64,000 nucleotides of DNA, from contig NZ_CP073695.1 in assembly GCF_018228765.1 (NCBI RefSeq), positions 2,465,218-2,529,217 of the forward strand. The letters are read 5' to 3'. Both the position numbers and the translations under genes were made by a program. Below are positions 33,136-44,144 of the stretch, piece after piece (positions within the stretch are counted from its first letter, which is position 1; every line of letters begins with the position of its first letter). A model generated the notes under the pieces. The model was not told the origin of the DNA. It saw nothing but the letters and a program-made list of their open reading frames with translations, and searched no databases. This DNA comes from Halorubrum ruber. GTDB taxonomy: Archaea; Halobacteriota; Halobacteria; Halobacteriales; Haloferacaceae.

Positions 33136-35184
33136 ATGGTGAACGCATTCGCATACGTTCCGGCGATCGTACTCTTACCGTTCTTCTCGTTCCTGGTCGC
33201 GCTCGGCGCGGGTAGGTACCTCCCGAAGGGGGGCGCCTTCGGCGGCATCGCGGCGACCGCGGGCTCGTTCCTGCTGTCGATCTGGGTCGCCGCGACCGTC
33301 GCGGGCGGGCAAGCGTACAACGAGACGCTGTACTACTGGGCGAGCGAGGGCGGCGCCGGGATCGGCCCGACGGACATCGAACTCACGTTCGGCGTCCTGA
33401 TCGATCCCCTCTCGGCGCTCATGCTCGTCATCGTGACGCTCGTGGCACTGTTGGTCCACGTGTTCTCGCTCGGCTACATGAACGACGAGGGCGAGACCGG
33501 CCTGCCGCGCTACTACGCAGGGCTCGGCCTCTTCACGGCGTCGATGCTCGGCTTCGTCGTCGCCGACAACCTGCTGATGGCGTTCATGTTCTTCGAGCTG
33601 GTGGGACTCTGCTCGTACCTGCTCATCGGCTTCCACTTCCGGGAGCCCGGTCCGCCGTCGGCCGCGAAGAAGGCGTTCCTCGTCACCCGCTTCGGGGACT
33701 ACTTCTTCCTCGTCGGCGTCGTCGCAGTATTCGCCACCTTCGGCACGGCGCAGTTCGCCGGTCCGGAGTCGTTCCCGGCGCTCGCCGACGCGGCGCTCAA
33801 CGGCTCCGGCTCGGTCGCGTGGACGCCCGGCGGCCTCGACCTCGGGACGTGGCTGACGGTCGTCGGCCTGCTCGTCTTGGGCGGCGTCGTCGGCAAGTCC
33901 GCGCAGTTCCCGCTTCACACGTGGCTCCCCGACGCGATGGAGGGCCCGACGCCCGTCTCCGCGCTCATCCACGCCGCGACGATGGTCGCGGCCGGCGTCT
34001 ACCTCGTCGCGCGGATGTACGGCTTCTACGTGCTGACGCCGACGACGATGGCGGTCATCGCCTTTATCGGCGGCTTCACGGCCCTGTTCGCGGCGACGAT
34101 GGGCGTGGTGAAAGACGAGCTGAAGCAGGTGCTCGCGTACTCCACCATCTCGCAGTACGGCTACATGATGCTCGCGCTCGGCGCGGGCGGGTACGTGGCC
34201 GCGGTCTTCCACCTCACCACCCACGCGTTCTTCAAGGCGCTGCTGTTCCTCGGCGCCGGCTCGGTCATCATCGCGATGCACCACAACGAGGACATGTGGG
34301 ACATGGGCGGGCTCAAATCGCGGATGCCCGTCACCTACTACACTTTCTTGGCCGGCTCGCTCGCGCTCGCGGGCATCTTCCCGTTCGCCGGCTTCTGGTC
34401 GAAAGACGAGATCCTCTACGAGGCGCTCGTCCACGGCCTCAACGACCCGCTGCTGCTCGGCGGCTACCTGATGGGACTGCTTGCGGTGCCGGTCACCGCG
34501 TTCTACACCTTCCGGATGGTGTTCCTGACGTTCCACGGCGAGCCCCGCAGCGACACCGCCCGCGACCCCGAGTCCGTCCGCTGGAACGTGAAGGGCCCGC
34601 TGACGGTCCTCGGCTCGCTCGCGGTCGTCACCGGTCTCATCAACATGGTTCCGGTCCAGAAGGTGCTCGGACTGGAGGGGATCGACCTGCTCCACCGCTG
34701 GCTCGACAACGAGTGGGGCGGCATCGAGGGGCTCTCCTCGCACCACTACGCCGACATCGGCCCGTACAGCAGCGCGTACCTCGTCGGCGGTGAGGTCGGC
34801 ACCGTCCTCGTCGGCGCGGCCGTCTCGCTCGGCCTCGCGCTGCTCGGACTCGGACTCGCCTGGCGGCTCTACAACGTGCCGTCGCCGACGGAACACACCG
34901 CCAAACTCGGCGGGATCAAAGACGTGCTGTACAACAACTACTACCTCGACGAACTGCAGGTCTGGCTCGCGTATCGGACGGAAGACGTCGCGGGCGGCGC
35001 GAACACCTTCGACCAAGGGATCATCGACGGCGTCGTGAACGGCGTCTCGTCGGTGAGCCTGACCGGCGGCGGCCGGATCCGGAAGCTCCAGTCGGGGGTC
35101 GTCTCGCAGTACGCAGCGCTGCTCACCTTCGGACTGGTCGCGCTGCTTCTTGTGCTCGGCGCGACCGGGGGGTGGTTCCTGTGA
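33136..35184 (+). CDS. nuoL: Complex I subunit L (proton-pumping)
   Basis: This 682-residue antiporter-like subunit has about 15 membrane helices. It contains the catalytic Glu/Lys set of Mrp-type antiporters, for example FFELVGLCSYLLIGF, SAQFPLHTWLPDAMEGPTPV and STISQYGYMMLALG, plus the long C-terminal lateral helix region. The length is close to bacterial NuoL. The stop overlaps the nuoM GTG by four bases. Confidence 0.93.
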   Translation: MVNAFAYVPAIVLLPFFSFLVALGAGRYLPKGGAFGGIAATAGSFLLSIWVAATVAGGQAYNETLYYWASEGGAGIGPTDIELTFGVLIDPLSALMLVIVTLVALLVHVFSLGYMNDEGETGLPRYYAGLGLFTASMLGFVVADNLLMAFMFFELVGLCSYLLIGFHFREPGPPSAAKKAFLVTRFGDYFFLVGVVAVFATFGTAQFAGPESFPALADAALNGSGSVAWTPGGLDLGTWLTVVGLLVLGGVVGKSAQFPLHTWLPDAMEGPTPVSALIHAATMVAAGVYLVARMYGFYVLTPTTMAVIAFIGGFTALFAATMGVVKDELKQVLAYSTISQYGYMMLALGAGGYVAAVFHLTTHAFFKALLFLGAGSVIIAMHHNEDMWDMGGLKSRMPVTYYTFLAGSLALAGIFPFAGFWSKDEILYEALVHGLNDPLLLGGYLMGLLAVPVTAFYTFRMVFLTFHGEPRSDTARDPESVRWNVKGPLTVLGSLAVVTGLINMVPVQKVLGLEGIDLLHRWLDNEWGGIEGLSSHHYADIGPYSSAYLVGGEVGTVLVGAAVSLGLALLGLGLAWRLYNVPSPTEHTAKLGGIKDVLYNNYYLDELQVWLAYRTEDVAGGANTFDQGIIDGVVNGVSSVSLTGGGRIRKLQSGVVSQYAALLTFGLVALLLVLGATGGWFL

Positions 35185-36713
35185 TACTCGAAGCGCTCAT
35201 GGCGGCCGCGTTCGTCGGCGCCTTGACGGTGTTCCTCGCGCCCGACGAGTGGGCCGGCCGGCTGGCGTTCGCGATCAGCCTGGTCCCGTTCGTCGGCAGC
35301 CTCTACCTGTGGTCCGGCTTCGAGGCCGGCGGCAACGCGCTGCTCGGCGGCGAGATCGCGTACGCGACGCAGATCGAGTGGCTCGAAGTCGGCGGTCGCA
35401 GCGTCTCGTGGTTCGTCGGGCTCGACGGGATCAGCCTCCCGCTGTTCGTGCTCACGACGTTCCTCGTGCCGCTGGCGATCCTCAGCGCGTGGACGCCCGT
35501 CGACACGCGACAGAGCCAGTTCTACGGCCTGATGCTGTTCATGGAGGCGAACCTGCTCGGCGTGTTCGCCGCGCTCGACTTCTTCCTCTGGTTCGTCTTC
35601 TGGGAGGCCGTGCTGGTCCCGATGTACTTCCTCATCGGGATCTGGGGCGGTCCGCGCCGCAAGTACGCCGCGATCAAGTTCTTCGTCTACACGAACGCGG
35701 CGTCGCTGCTGATGTTCATCGGCTTCATGAGCCTCGTGTTCGCGCTCGGCGACTCGGTGTCCTCGTTCGCCTTACCGGAAATCGCACAGGCGATCGCCGC
35801 GGGCGACCTCGGCACGTGGTTCGGCATCCCGCCGGACCGGATCGCGATGGTCGCGTTCCTCGCGATGTTCCTCGGGTTCGCGGTGAAGGTCCCGATCGTG
35901 CCGTTCCACACGTGGCTCCCGGACGCCCACGTTCAGGCGCCGACGCCCGCGTCGGTGCTCCTGGCCGGCGTCCTCCTGAAGATGGGGACGTACGCGCTGC
36001 TCCGGTTCAACTTCACGATGCTCCCGGAGCAGGCGTCGATGCTCGCGATCCCGATCGCGGCCATCGCCGTGGTTAGCGTCATCTACGGCGCAATGTTAGC
36101 GCTCGCGCAGAAGGACCTCAAGCGGATCGTCGCCTACTCCTCCGTCTCCTCGATGGGGTACGTCATCCTCGGGCTGGTCGTCTTCACCGAGTACGGGGTC
36201 GGCGGCGCGACGTTCCAGATGGTCGCGCACGGCCTCATCTCGGGGCTGATGTTCATGGCGGTCGGCGTCATCTACAACGCCACCCACACTCGGATGGTCG
36301 GCGACATGGCCGGGATGGCCGACCGGATGCCGGTCACCGTCGGCATCCTCGTCGCCGGCGCCTTCGGCTACATGGGACTGCCGCTGATGGCCGGCTTCGC
36401 CGGCGAGTTCTTCATCTTCGTCGGCTCGCTGTCCGCGCCGGCGCTCCCGTACGCGCCGGTGTTCACGGCGCTGGCGATGTTCGGTATCGTCATCGTCGCC
36501 GGCTACCTGCTGTCGGCGATGCAGAGCACGCTGTTCGGCCCGTTCGAACTCGAGACCGATTACGAGGTCGGCCCCGCGGCGTTCCACGACGTCGCCCCGC
36601 TCGCGGTGCTGCTGGTGGCGATCATCGTGCTGGGCGTCGCGCCCGACATCTTCTTCGAGATGATCCGTGACGCTGCCGTTCCCGTGGTCGAGGGGGTGAC
36701 GATCGATGGTTAA
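35181..36713 (+). CDS. nuoM: Complex I subunit M (proton-pumping)
   Basis: This 510-residue antiporter-like subunit shows FFLWFVFWEAVLVPMYFLIG, VPFHTWLPDAHVQAPTPASV and AYSSVSSMGYVILGL. I chose the GTG at 35181 (GTGA overlap with nuoL) because the whole operon uses this pattern. An in-frame GTG at 35172 would add three residues. The stop overlaps nuoN by eight bases. Confidence 0.92.
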   Translation: MILEALMAAAFVGALTVFLAPDEWAGRLAFAISLVPFVGSLYLWSGFEAGGNALLGGEIAYATQIEWLEVGGRSVSWFVGLDGISLPLFVLTTFLVPLAILSAWTPVDTRQSQFYGLMLFMEANLLGVFAALDFFLWFVFWEAVLVPMYFLIGIWGGPRRKYAAIKFFVYTNAASLLMFIGFMSLVFALGDSVSSFALPEIAQAIAAGDLGTWFGIPPDRIAMVAFLAMFLGFAVKVPIVPFHTWLPDAHVQAPTPASVLLAGVLLKMGTYALLRFNFTMLPEQASMLAIPIAAIAVVSVIYGAMLALAQKDLKRIVAYSSVSSMGYVILGLVVFTEYGVGGATFQMVAHGLISGLMFMAVGVIYNATHTRMVGDMAGMADRMPVTVGILVAGAFGYMGLPLMAGFAGEFFIFVGSLSAPALPYAPVFTALAMFGIVIVAGYLLSAMQSTLFGPFELETDYEVGPAAFHDVAPLAVLLVAIIVLGVAPDIFFEMIRDAAVPVVEGVTIDG

Positions 36714-38208
36714 CGGACTGCCCGCCGTGACGGCGCTGCTGCCGGCGCTGATCCTGGCGTTCACCGGCCTCGCGCTACTGTTGGTCGACACGGTCCGTCC
36801 GGACGCGCGGTCGAACACGTCGATGGCGGTCGTCGGGGCGTTCGGCTCGCTCGCCGCGCTGGCGGCCACCGTCTGGCTCACCGCGAGCGGCGGCGTGAGC
36901 CCGGACGGCGGCGCGGTGCTGCTGTTCGCCGACGCGATCAAGGTGGACACATTGGCGTTATTCTTCACCGCCATCTTCGCGTCGGTGACCGCGCTGGTCC
37001 TCGTCGCCGCGCACGACTACTTCCACGACCACGCCAACCCGGCGGCGTTCTACTCGCTCGTGACGTTCGCCGCGACCGGGATGGCGCTGCTCGCGGTCGC
37101 GAACTCGCTCGCGGTCGTGTTCGTCGCCCTCGAGATGGTGTCGCTGCCGTCGTACGTGCTCGTCGCGTACCTCAAGCAGGACCGCGGGAGCGTCGAGGCG
37201 GGGATGAAGTACTTCCTCGTCGGCGCGCTCTCGTCGGCGATCTTCCTGTTCGGCATCTCGCTCGTGTACGCCGCGACGGGGTCGCTCATCCTCGCCGACA
37301 TCGCGTCGGCCTCGATCGAGGGGCTCGCCGGCGTCCTCGGCGTCGGCGTCGTGATGATGATCGGCGGCGTCGCGTTCAAGACGGCCTCCGTCCCGTTCCA
37401 CTTCTGGGCGCCGGAGGCGTACGAGGGCGCGCCCGCGCCGGTGAGCGCGTTCCTCTCGTCGGCCTCCAAGGCCGCCGGGTTCGTCGTCGCGTTCCGCGTG
37501 TTCACCGAGGCGTTCCCGCTGGAGATGGCGGTGTCCGCGAACGTCGACTGGATGCTCGCGTTCGCCGTCCTCGCGGCCGTCACGATGACGCTCGGTAACT
37601 TCGCGGCCGCGGTCCAGGAGGAGGTCAAGCGCATGCTCGCGTACTCCTCCATCGGGCACGCCGGGTACGCGCTCATCGGCGTCGCCGCGCTCACGGTCGA
37701 CGGGCCCGCCAACGGCACCGTCATGGGCGCCGCGATGGCCCACCTGCTCGTCTACGGGTTCATGAACACCGGCGCCTTCCTCTTCGTCGCGATGGCGGAG
37801 CGGTGGGGGGTCGGTCGCACCTTCGAGGACTACGCCGGGCTCGCGCGCCGCGCGCCCGTCGCCTCGACGGCGATGGCCGTGTTCATGTTCTCGCTGGCGG
37901 GGCTCCCGCCGTTCGCCGGGTTCTTCTCGAAGTACTTCCTGTTCCAGGCGGCCATCGACAACGGCTTCCTGTGGCTCGCGGGGCTCGGCGCGATAAACAG
38001 CGTGGTCTCGCTGTACTACTACAGCCGGGTCGTGAAGGCGCTGTGGCTCGACGACCCCGAGTCGTCGAGCGCGCTCGACGCGATCGACGTGCGGCCGACG
38101 GCGCTGTACGCCGCGGTCATCTTCGCGGCGGTCGCGACGGTGCTGCTCTTACCCGGTTTCGGCCCCGTCATCGAGACGGCCGAGGCGGCGGCGTCCGCGC
38201 TGTTCTGA
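36706..38208 (+). CDS. nuoN: Complex I subunit N (proton-pumping)
   Basis: This 500-residue third antiporter-like subunit has FVALEMVSLPSYVLVAYLKQ, PFHFWAPEAYEGAPAPVSAF and LAYSSIGHAGYALIGVAAL. It ends the eleven-gene operon. The absence of nuoE, F and G in and around the operon matches other haloarchaea, in which the electron donor is thought not to be NADH through the standard module. Confidence 0.92.
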   Translation: MVNGLPAVTALLPALILAFTGLALLLVDTVRPDARSNTSMAVVGAFGSLAALAATVWLTASGGVSPDGGAVLLFADAIKVDTLALFFTAIFASVTALVLVAAHDYFHDHANPAAFYSLVTFAATGMALLAVANSLAVVFVALEMVSLPSYVLVAYLKQDRGSVEAGMKYFLVGALSSAIFLFGISLVYAATGSLILADIASASIEGLAGVLGVGVVMMIGGVAFKTASVPFHFWAPEAYEGAPAPVSAFLSSASKAAGFVVAFRVFTEAFPLEMAVSANVDWMLAFAVLAAVTMTLGNFAAAVQEEVKRMLAYSSIGHAGYALIGVAALTVDGPANGTVMGAAMAHLLVYGFMNTGAFLFVAMAERWGVGRTFEDYAGLARRAPVASTAMAVFMFSLAGLPPFAGFFSKYFLFQAAIDNGFLWLAGLGAINSVVSLYYYSRVVKALWLDDPESSSALDAIDVRPTALYAAVIFAAVATVLLLPGFGPVIETAEAAASALF

Positions 38209-38346
38209 TCGGTCGCGGGATTTCGGTTTCCTTCCTTTCGACGTACTCGACGCCCGCAGCGACCGCTCCGCGCTCGCCGGGTTCCGATCCCCGAGCCGCG
38301 CGCCGCCGCCCACAGATACTCCTTCGTCCGGCCCCTCAGTGATCGC

Positions 38347-38642
38347 GTGTCTCGGACTCGCACCTATCGATGTCTGAACTGCCTCGATGCGACCGTCACG
38401 CGGTCGTTCGACACGTCGCACCTCTCGCGGACCTGCCCGAACTGCGGCTCGTTCGAGCGGTTCGCCAACCAGACGGTGATCGATCAGTTCGAGGCGTTGG
38501 AGGCGTCGCCGCCGGCCGAGCTCGACTGGGGCGGCTGGAGCGACGGGAGAAGCTGGTCGTCGCCGAGCGGCTCGCGCGCACGGAGAAGACGCTTGCCGAC
38601 TTCGACGTGACTGAGGCCACCGACGCGGTCGCGGCGGAGTGA
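38347..38642 (+). CDS. Small zinc-ribbon protein, frameshifted by one base
   Basis: From GTG 38347 the frame gives MSRTRTYRCLNCLDATVTRS with two CxxC pairs (CLNC, CPNC) forming a zinc ribbon. Helical sequence follows, up to PAELDWG. There the sense frame changes to RLERREKLVVAERLARTEKT, ending in DFDVTEATDAVAAE at 38642. Adding one G to the run 38528-38531 joins the two into a protein of about 98 residues. Function unknown; the C-terminal helix suggests protein binding. Confidence 0.65.
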
Positions 38643-38654
38643 CGGCGGGCGACG

Positions 38655-38885
38655 CTACCGCGCGTACAGCTTCCCGCCGACGAGGTCGGCGAGTCCGACG
38701 CCGTCACTCGGCGTGACGGCCACGTAGGGGTGACCGGCGGGCCCGAACACGTCGACGACGCGCCCGACCGTCGAGAGCGACTCGTCGACGACGCTCGCGC
38801 CGATCCGCGGGGGATCCTCTCCGGCGTCGCCGCGGGCGATCGCGAGCCCCCCGGCGGTCCGGACGACGGTGCCGACGCGCCGCAC
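38655..38885 (-). CDS. gar1: H/ACA ribonucleoprotein subunit Gar1
   Basis: This 76-residue protein has a six-stranded beta-barrel: VGTVVRTAGGLAIARGD, then VVDESLSTVGRVVDVFGPAG, VAVTPSDG and LVGGKLYAR. It matches archaeal Gar1, which binds Cbf5 in the H/ACA pseudouridylation RNP. The start is GTG at 38885, two bases after the srp19 stop, so srp19-gar1 is an operon, a pairing common in archaea. Confidence 0.85.
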   Translation of the reverse strand: MRRVGTVVRTAGGLAIARGDAGEDPPRIGASVVDESLSTVGRVVDVFGPAGHPYVAVTPSDGVGLADLVGGKLYAR

Positions 38886-38887
38886 GG

Positions 38888-39166
38888 TTACTCCCGGAGC
38901 ACGCCGAGGTACGCGGCGATCGCCTGGACGAGGTCGTTCTTCGCGGTGTCCTCGGTGCCCTTGACGGCCACGTAGCCGCGGGGTTCGAACTCTCGGGAGT
39001 ACGTCGCGTCGCGCTCGACGACGGCGTCGTAGCCGACCTGCTGGACGGCCTTCGCGATCTCGTCGACGGTCGGCGCTTCGACCGCCAGGTCCGTCGGGAC
39101 GCGGCGGCCCTCCGAGCGGGACAGCTCGGCGTCGAAGTAGGCGGGGTAGACGACGTTCTCGACCAT
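38888..39166 (-). CDS. srp19: Signal recognition particle subunit SRP19
   Basis: This 92-residue protein has the SRP19/Sec65 signature: [20 protein letters not shown] at the N-terminus and the basic-turn [20 protein letters not shown]. It binds helices 6 and 8 of SRP RNA and aids SRP54 loading. The RNA partner itself is in this same window at 56381-56686. Confidence 0.92.
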   Translation of the reverse strand: MVENVVYPAYFDAELSRSEGRRVPTDLAVEAPTVDEIAKAVQQVGYDAVVERDATYSREFEPRGYVAVKGTEDTAKNDLVQAIAAYLGVLRE

Positions 39167-39226
39167 ACCGGATACCCTCGCGCGCGGCGTAAGGTCGTTT
39201 CGGACCGGCGCGGGTCCGATGGCCGC

Positions 39227-41110
39227 TCAGCCGGTCCGGAACTCGAAGCGGGCCCCGCCGTCCGCGCCGGCGAGCGCGTGGGCGGTCCACCCGTGCGCCT
39301 CGGCAATGCGCTCGCTGATGGCGAGCCCGAGCCCCGTGCCCGACTCCTCGGTCGTGAAGCCGCTGTCGAACACTCGGTCCGCATCGTCGGGGAGCCCGAT
39401 CCCGTCGTCTTCGACGTAGAACCCCGACACGGCCTCCCCGTCGTCGTGGAGCGTCCCCGCCCCGACGCGGACCGAGAGCGGGTCGTCGGGGCCTATCCGG
39501 CCGCTCGTGGAACCGTGTTCCACGCTGTTCCGGAAGACGTTCTCCAACAGCTCGCGCAGCCGCGTCCGGTTCGCCTCCAGGGTTCCGTCGGCCTCGACGG
39601 TCAGCGTCGCACCGTCGGTTTCGACGCTGCTCCACGCCTCCCGGGCGACGTCGGCCAGCGAGACGGACTCCGTCTCGCCGACCGACCGCCCTTCCCTGGC
39701 CAGCGACAGAAGATCCTCGACCAGCTCGTCCATCCGGTCGATGGCGTCGGCCGCCCTGTCGAGGTGGTCGATGTCCCCGGTCTCGCGGGCGAGGTCGACG
39801 TACCCCTCCGCGACCGACAGCGGGTTTCGGAGGTCGTGGGAGACGATGCTCGCGAACTCGTCGAGTCGCTCGTTCTGTCGCCGGAGGGTCTCCTCGCGTT
39901 CGCGCCGGTCGGTAACGTCGGTGTAGATGGCGTAGCCCGCCGCGTTGGCGGCGTCGAGGTGGATCGGAATGACGTGGAGAATGAAGTGGCGCGGCCCGTC
40001 AGTAGTGGTCCGCGTCACCTCCCGACGGACGTTCTCGCCGCGCTGGAGCTGCTCGTTGAGGTCGTTAGCCTCCGATTCAGCGTCGGGGGGAACGATGTAG
40101 TCGTCGATGGACTCGCCGAGCACGGTCTCGGCGTCGTAGCCGAACGTCGCCTCGAACGCCTCGTTCACCTGGCGGACGATCGGCTCGCCGTCGACGTAGT
40201 CGTAGGCGATGGCGGGGTCGGGAACGTTCGTGAACAGCGCGAGCAGCCGGTCCCGCTCGGCCCTGAGCGTCTCGGTGACGTCGATCCGATCGAGGGTCTC
40301 CTCGAGGTGGGAGGCGAGCAGCTCCGCGAGCCGGCGGTCGGCGTCGTCGAACTCGGCGCCGCTGCCGGTCGCGTCCGCCGCGAGCTGGAAGACGACGTCG
40401 TCGCCCACGGGGACGGTGAGCACCGTGTCGAACCGGCTCTCCGGGTTCGGGTTCGGCGCGATGGAGGCGTCGCCGGTCTGGACGGCCCTGCCGGCCACGC
40501 CGCTCCCGACGCGGACGCGGTTACAGTCCTCGACGGGCGTCCCGCTGGAGGCGACCACAGGTTCGACCCACTCCCCGTCGCGGACCGCGACCACGCCCTG
40601 ATATCCGGGAAACACCTGCTCGGCGACCGCGATGGTCGCCCGGTACGCCTCGTCGACCGACCTGACGGCGGCGAGCTCCGCCATCCCGGCGTTGAGCTGT
40701 TCGATCCGCGAGGGGGTCCGGGCCGGTTTCGACCGGACGACCGACCGGCGGTCGCGGGCGAGCAGCCACGACACCGTCTCCGAGAGCGCCTCGGGCGTGC
40801 CCGCGACCGCGTCCACGAGCGGGTCGGTCGCGACGCGGCCCGTCGGGTCGTCGACGTACGCGACCACGGCGCCGACGCGGTCGACCGGCCGGACCCGTTC
40901 GAGTCCCGCCTCGCCGCCGACGACCGTCACGTCGGCCCCGGCGAGGCGAGCATCGTCGACGCCGTCCGGGGCGGCGGCGTGCGTCTCGACCGCATCGCCG
41001 TCGTCGGAGTCGCGGCGCTCGGCGCCGAGGTGGGACCCGAGCTCGCCGGCGAACTCGGGGTCGTCGTCGAGCACGAGGACCGAGGCGTGCTCGCCCAACG
41101 CGGAAGTCAC
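39227..41110 (-). CDS. GAF-PAS sensor histidine kinase with degenerate receiver
   Basis: This 627-residue protein has no membrane helices. Residues 1-120 resemble a receiver, but the phosphoacceptor position is lost ([11 protein letters not shown] at 59-69). GAF lies at about 135-275 and PAS at about 285-405. HisKA has H425 in [11 protein letters not shown] and an HATPase with N527 in [22 protein letters not shown] and GTGLGLAI. It would sense light, redox or a small ligand through GAF/PAS and phosphorylate an unlinked regulator. The N-terminal domain can only be a protein-binding module. Confidence 0.88.
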   Translation of the reverse strand: MTSALGEHASVLVLDDDPEFAGELGSHLGAERRDSDDGDAVETHAAAPDGVDDARLAGADVTVVGGEAGLERVRPVDRVGAVVAYVDDPTGRVATDPLVDAVAGTPEALSETVSWLLARDRRSVVRSKPARTPSRIEQLNAGMAELAAVRSVDEAYRATIAVAEQVFPGYQGVVAVRDGEWVEPVVASSGTPVEDCNRVRVGSGVAGRAVQTGDASIAPNPNPESRFDTVLTVPVGDDVVFQLAADATGSGAEFDDADRRLAELLASHLEETLDRIDVTETLRAERDRLLALFTNVPDPAIAYDYVDGEPIVRQVNEAFEATFGYDAETVLGESIDDYIVPPDAESEANDLNEQLQRGENVRREVTRTTTDGPRHFILHVIPIHLDAANAAGYAIYTDVTDRREREETLRRQNERLDEFASIVSHDLRNPLSVAEGYVDLARETGDIDHLDRAADAIDRMDELVEDLLSLAREGRSVGETESVSLADVAREAWSSVETDGATLTVEADGTLEANRTRLRELLENVFRNSVEHGSTSGRIGPDDPLSVRVGAGTLHDDGEAVSGFYVEDDGIGLPDDADRVFDSGFTTEESGTGLGLAISERIAEAHGWTAHALAGADGGARFEFRTG

Positions 41111-41312
41111 AATTGTACGTGATAGGTCCCGCGGAGCGTATAAATCTTCGTACCGGTCGGCGAATCCCGGTGCCGTCGTCCGTTTCTGGTCGATCGCGTC
41201 CCTCCCGGCCGCCCGCGCATCCGGTCGCCGTCGCTCCGACCGAGGACCCCTTGCCGAGCCCGTCTCGCGGCGGCGAGCGGCGCCGTCGCGGCCGACGAGC
41301 GACCCCGGAACC

Positions 41313-41320
41313 CTTTTGGA
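41313..41320 (+). promoter_or_regulatory. TATA-like box of alaS
   Basis: CTTTTGGA ends 23 bases before the alaS ATG at 41344, preceded by a GC-rich BRE-like stretch. Confidence 0.4.
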
Positions 41321-41343
41321 GCAACACGGGCCACGTTCGTGTA

Positions 41344-44124
41344 ATGAGCGATCTCGAAGCGGAGTACCGTCTCGACTACTTCGAGGAGGAGGGGTTCGAG
41401 CGCAAGGAATGCACCTCCTGCGGCGCGCACTTCTGGACCCGCGACGCGGAGCGAGAACTGTGCGGCGAGCCGCCCTGCGAGGACTACAGCTTCATCGACG
41501 ACCCGGGCTTCCCGGAGGCCCACTCGCTGTCGGAGATGCGCGAGGCGTTCCTCTCCTTCTTCGAAGACCACGGCCACGAGCGGATCGATCCGTACCCGGT
41601 CGCCGCGAACCGCTGGCGCGACGACGTCCTCCTGACGCAGGCGTCGATCTACGACTTCCAGCCGCTCGTCACCTCGGGACGGACGCCGCCGCCGGCGAAC
41701 CCGCTGACCATCTCACAGCCCTGTATCCGGATGCAGGACATCGACAACGTCGGCAAGACGGGCCGCCACACGATGGCGTTCGAGATGATGGCCCACCACG
41801 CGTTCAACACACGCGAGGAGGTCGACGAGGACGAGTACGCCTACCACGGCGAAGTGTACTGGAAAGACGAGACGGTACAGTACTGCGACGAGCTGTTCGA
41901 GTCGCTCGGCGCGGACCTTGAGGAGATCACCTACATCGAGGACCCGTGGGTCGGCGGCGGCAACGCCGGCCCCGCCATCGAGGTCATCTACAAGGGCGCC
42001 GAGCTGGCGACGCTCGTCTTCATGTGTATGGAGCAGGACCCCGACGGCGACTACGAGATGAAGGACGGGAACACGTACTCGTTCATGGACACGTACATCG
42101 TCGACACCGGGTACGGGCTCGAACGGTGGACCTGGATGAGCCAAGGGACCGCGACGGTGTACGAGGCGATCTATCCCGACGCGATCGACTTTTTGAAGGA
42201 GAACGCCGGGATCGAACACACCGAGGCGGAACGCGAGATCGTCCACCGCGCCGCGAAGCTCTCCGGCCGGCTCGACATCGACGACGTCGACGACGTGGAG
42301 GCCGCCCGCGGCGACATCGCCGACCGGCTCGACGTCGACGTCGACCGGCTGCGCGAGCTAGTGGAGCCGCTCGAATCGATCTACGCGATCGCCGACCACT
42401 CGCGGACGCTCGCGTACATGTTCGGCGACGAGATCGTCCCCTCGAACGTCGGCACGGGCTACCTCGCCCGGATGGTGTTACGGCGGATGAAGCGGCTCGT
42501 CGACGAGGTGGGCGTCGACGCCCCGCTCGACGAACTGGTCGACATGCAGGCCGATCGGCTCGGCTACGAGAACCGCGACACGATCCGCGAAATCGTCCGC
42601 AGCGAGGAGCGGAAGTACGAGCGGACCTTAGAGCGCGGCGCCCGCAAGGTCGAGCAGCTCGCCGACGAGTACGCCGGCACCGGCGAGCCGATCCCGACCG
42701 AGGAGCTCTTAGAGCTGTACGACTCCCACGGGATCCAGCCCGACATGGTCGCCGACATCGCCGACGAGCGCGGCGCGGCCGTCGACGTGCCCGACGACTT
42801 CTACGCGCTCGTCGCCGACCGGCACGAGGAGGGCGACGCCGCGGCGACGGCCGACGAGCGCGACGAGCGGCTCGCCGACCTCCCCGAGACCGAGAAGCTG
42901 TTCTACGACGACCAGGGCCGCACGGAGTTCGAGGCGGTCGTCCTCGACGTTTTGGACGCTGAGGAGGGGTACGACGTCGTCTTGGACCAGACGATGTTCT
43001 ACCCCGAGGGCGGCGGCCAGCCGGCCGACAGGGGCCAACTCACGGTCGGCGAGACCACCGTCGACGTCGAGGACGTCCAGGAGGCCGACGGGGTCGTCCT
43101 CCACCGCACGGACGCGGATCCCGGGAAAGGCGAGTTCGTCAAGGGGCAGGTTGACGGCGACCGCCGCGAGCGGCTCCGCGCGCACCACACCGCGACCCAC
43201 CTGATCGGCCACGCCGCCCGCGAGGTGCTCGGCGACCACGTCCGACAGGCGGGCGCCCAGAAGGGGACCGACTCCGCGCGGCTCGACGTGCGCCACTTCG
43301 AGCGCATCACCCGCGAGGACGTGAAAGCCATCGAGCGCGTCGCCAACGAGCTGGTCCGCGACGACGTCCCCGTCCGTCAGGAGTGGCCCGACCGCAACGA
43401 GGCAGAGGCGGAACACGGCTTCGACCTGTACCAGGGCGGCGTCCCGCCGGGAACGAACGTCCGGCTGATCCATGTCGGCGACGCCGACGTTCAGGCCTGC
43501 GCGGGCACGCACGTGAACCGGACCGGCGAGATCGGCGCCGTGAAGGTGCTGAAGACGGAGCCGGTTCAGGACGGCGTCGAGCGCATCGCCTTCGCCGCGG
43601 GTGCCGCGGCCGTCGAGGCGACGCAGCGCACCGAGGACGCGCTGTACGACGCGGCCGACGTGTTAGACGTCGACCCGCTCGACGTGCCCGAGACGGCCGA
43701 GCGCTTCTTCGAGGAGTGGAAGGCGCGGGGCAAGGAGATCGAGTCGCTCAAGGAGGAGCTGGCGGCCGCGCGCGCCTCCGGCGGCGCCGACGCCGAGGAG
43801 GTCGAGGTCGCCGGGACGACCGCGGTGATCCAGCGGCTCGACGGCGACGCCGACGAGCTGCGCGCGACCGCGAACGCCCACGTCGACGACGGGAAGGTGG
43901 CGGTGATCGGCAGCGGCGCCGACGGCTCCGCGAGCTTCGTCGTCGGCGTCCCCGACGGCGTCGACGTGAACGCCGGGCAGGTCGTCTCCGAGCTCGCCGG
44001 GCGCGTGGGCGGCGGCGGCGGCGGTCCGCCGGACTTCGCGCAGGGCGGCGGCCCGGACGTCGACGCGCTCGACGACGCGCTCGACGCGGCGCCGGACGTC
44101 CTTCGCAGCCTTCAGGAGGCCTAG
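41344..44124 (+). CDS. alaS: Alanyl-tRNA synthetase
   Basis: This 926-residue class II enzyme of archaeal type has an extra N-terminal zinc-like CTSCGAHFW segment. Then come class II motifs ([40 protein letters not shown]), the tRNA-recognition domain, the editing domain with [12 protein letters not shown] and the [13 protein letters not shown] motif. The C-terminal C-Ala part ends with a Gly-rich [14 protein letters not shown]. The upstream open frame (from 41113) has no domain content, and the ATG 41344 has a TATA box. Confidence 0.95.
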   Translation: MSDLEAEYRLDYFEEEGFERKECTSCGAHFWTRDAERELCGEPPCEDYSFIDDPGFPEAHSLSEMREAFLSFFEDHGHERIDPYPVAANRWRDDVLLTQASIYDFQPLVTSGRTPPPANPLTISQPCIRMQDIDNVGKTGRHTMAFEMMAHHAFNTREEVDEDEYAYHGEVYWKDETVQYCDELFESLGADLEEITYIEDPWVGGGNAGPAIEVIYKGAELATLVFMCMEQDPDGDYEMKDGNTYSFMDTYIVDTGYGLERWTWMSQGTATVYEAIYPDAIDFLKENAGIEHTEAEREIVHRAAKLSGRLDIDDVDDVEAARGDIADRLDVDVDRLRELVEPLESIYAIADHSRTLAYMFGDEIVPSNVGTGYLARMVLRRMKRLVDEVGVDAPLDELVDMQADRLGYENRDTIREIVRSEERKYERTLERGARKVEQLADEYAGTGEPIPTEELLELYDSHGIQPDMVADIADERGAAVDVPDDFYALVADRHEEGDAAATADERDERLADLPETEKLFYDDQGRTEFEAVVLDVLDAEEGYDVVLDQTMFYPEGGGQPADRGQLTVGETTVDVEDVQEADGVVLHRTDADPGKGEFVKGQVDGDRRERLRAHHTATHLIGHAAREVLGDHVRQAGAQKGTDSARLDVRHFERITREDVKAIERVANELVRDDVPVRQEWPDRNEAEAEHGFDLYQGGVPPGTNVRLIHVGDADVQACAGTHVNRTGEIGAVKVLKTEPVQDGVERIAFAAGAAAVEATQRTEDALYDAADVLDVDPLDVPETAERFFEEWKARGKEIESLKEELAAARASGGADAEEVEVAGTTAVIQRLDGDADELRATANAHVDDGKVAVIGSGADGSASFVVGVPDGVDVNAGQVVSELAGRVGGGGGGPPDFAQGGGPDVDALDDALDAAPDVLRSLQEA

Positions 44125-44144
44125 TCCTCCCCCTCAAGTTCCAT

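Noticed and set aside
33175-35016. 613-residue open frame antisense to nuoL
   Set aside because: It is Glu/Arg/Val-rich shadow sequence without domain structure; nuoL is certain on the other strand.
38980-39000. tRNA-like GGGGTTCGAACTC
   Set aside because: It lies within the srp19 gene on the opposite strand and has no acceptor or anticodon arms around it.
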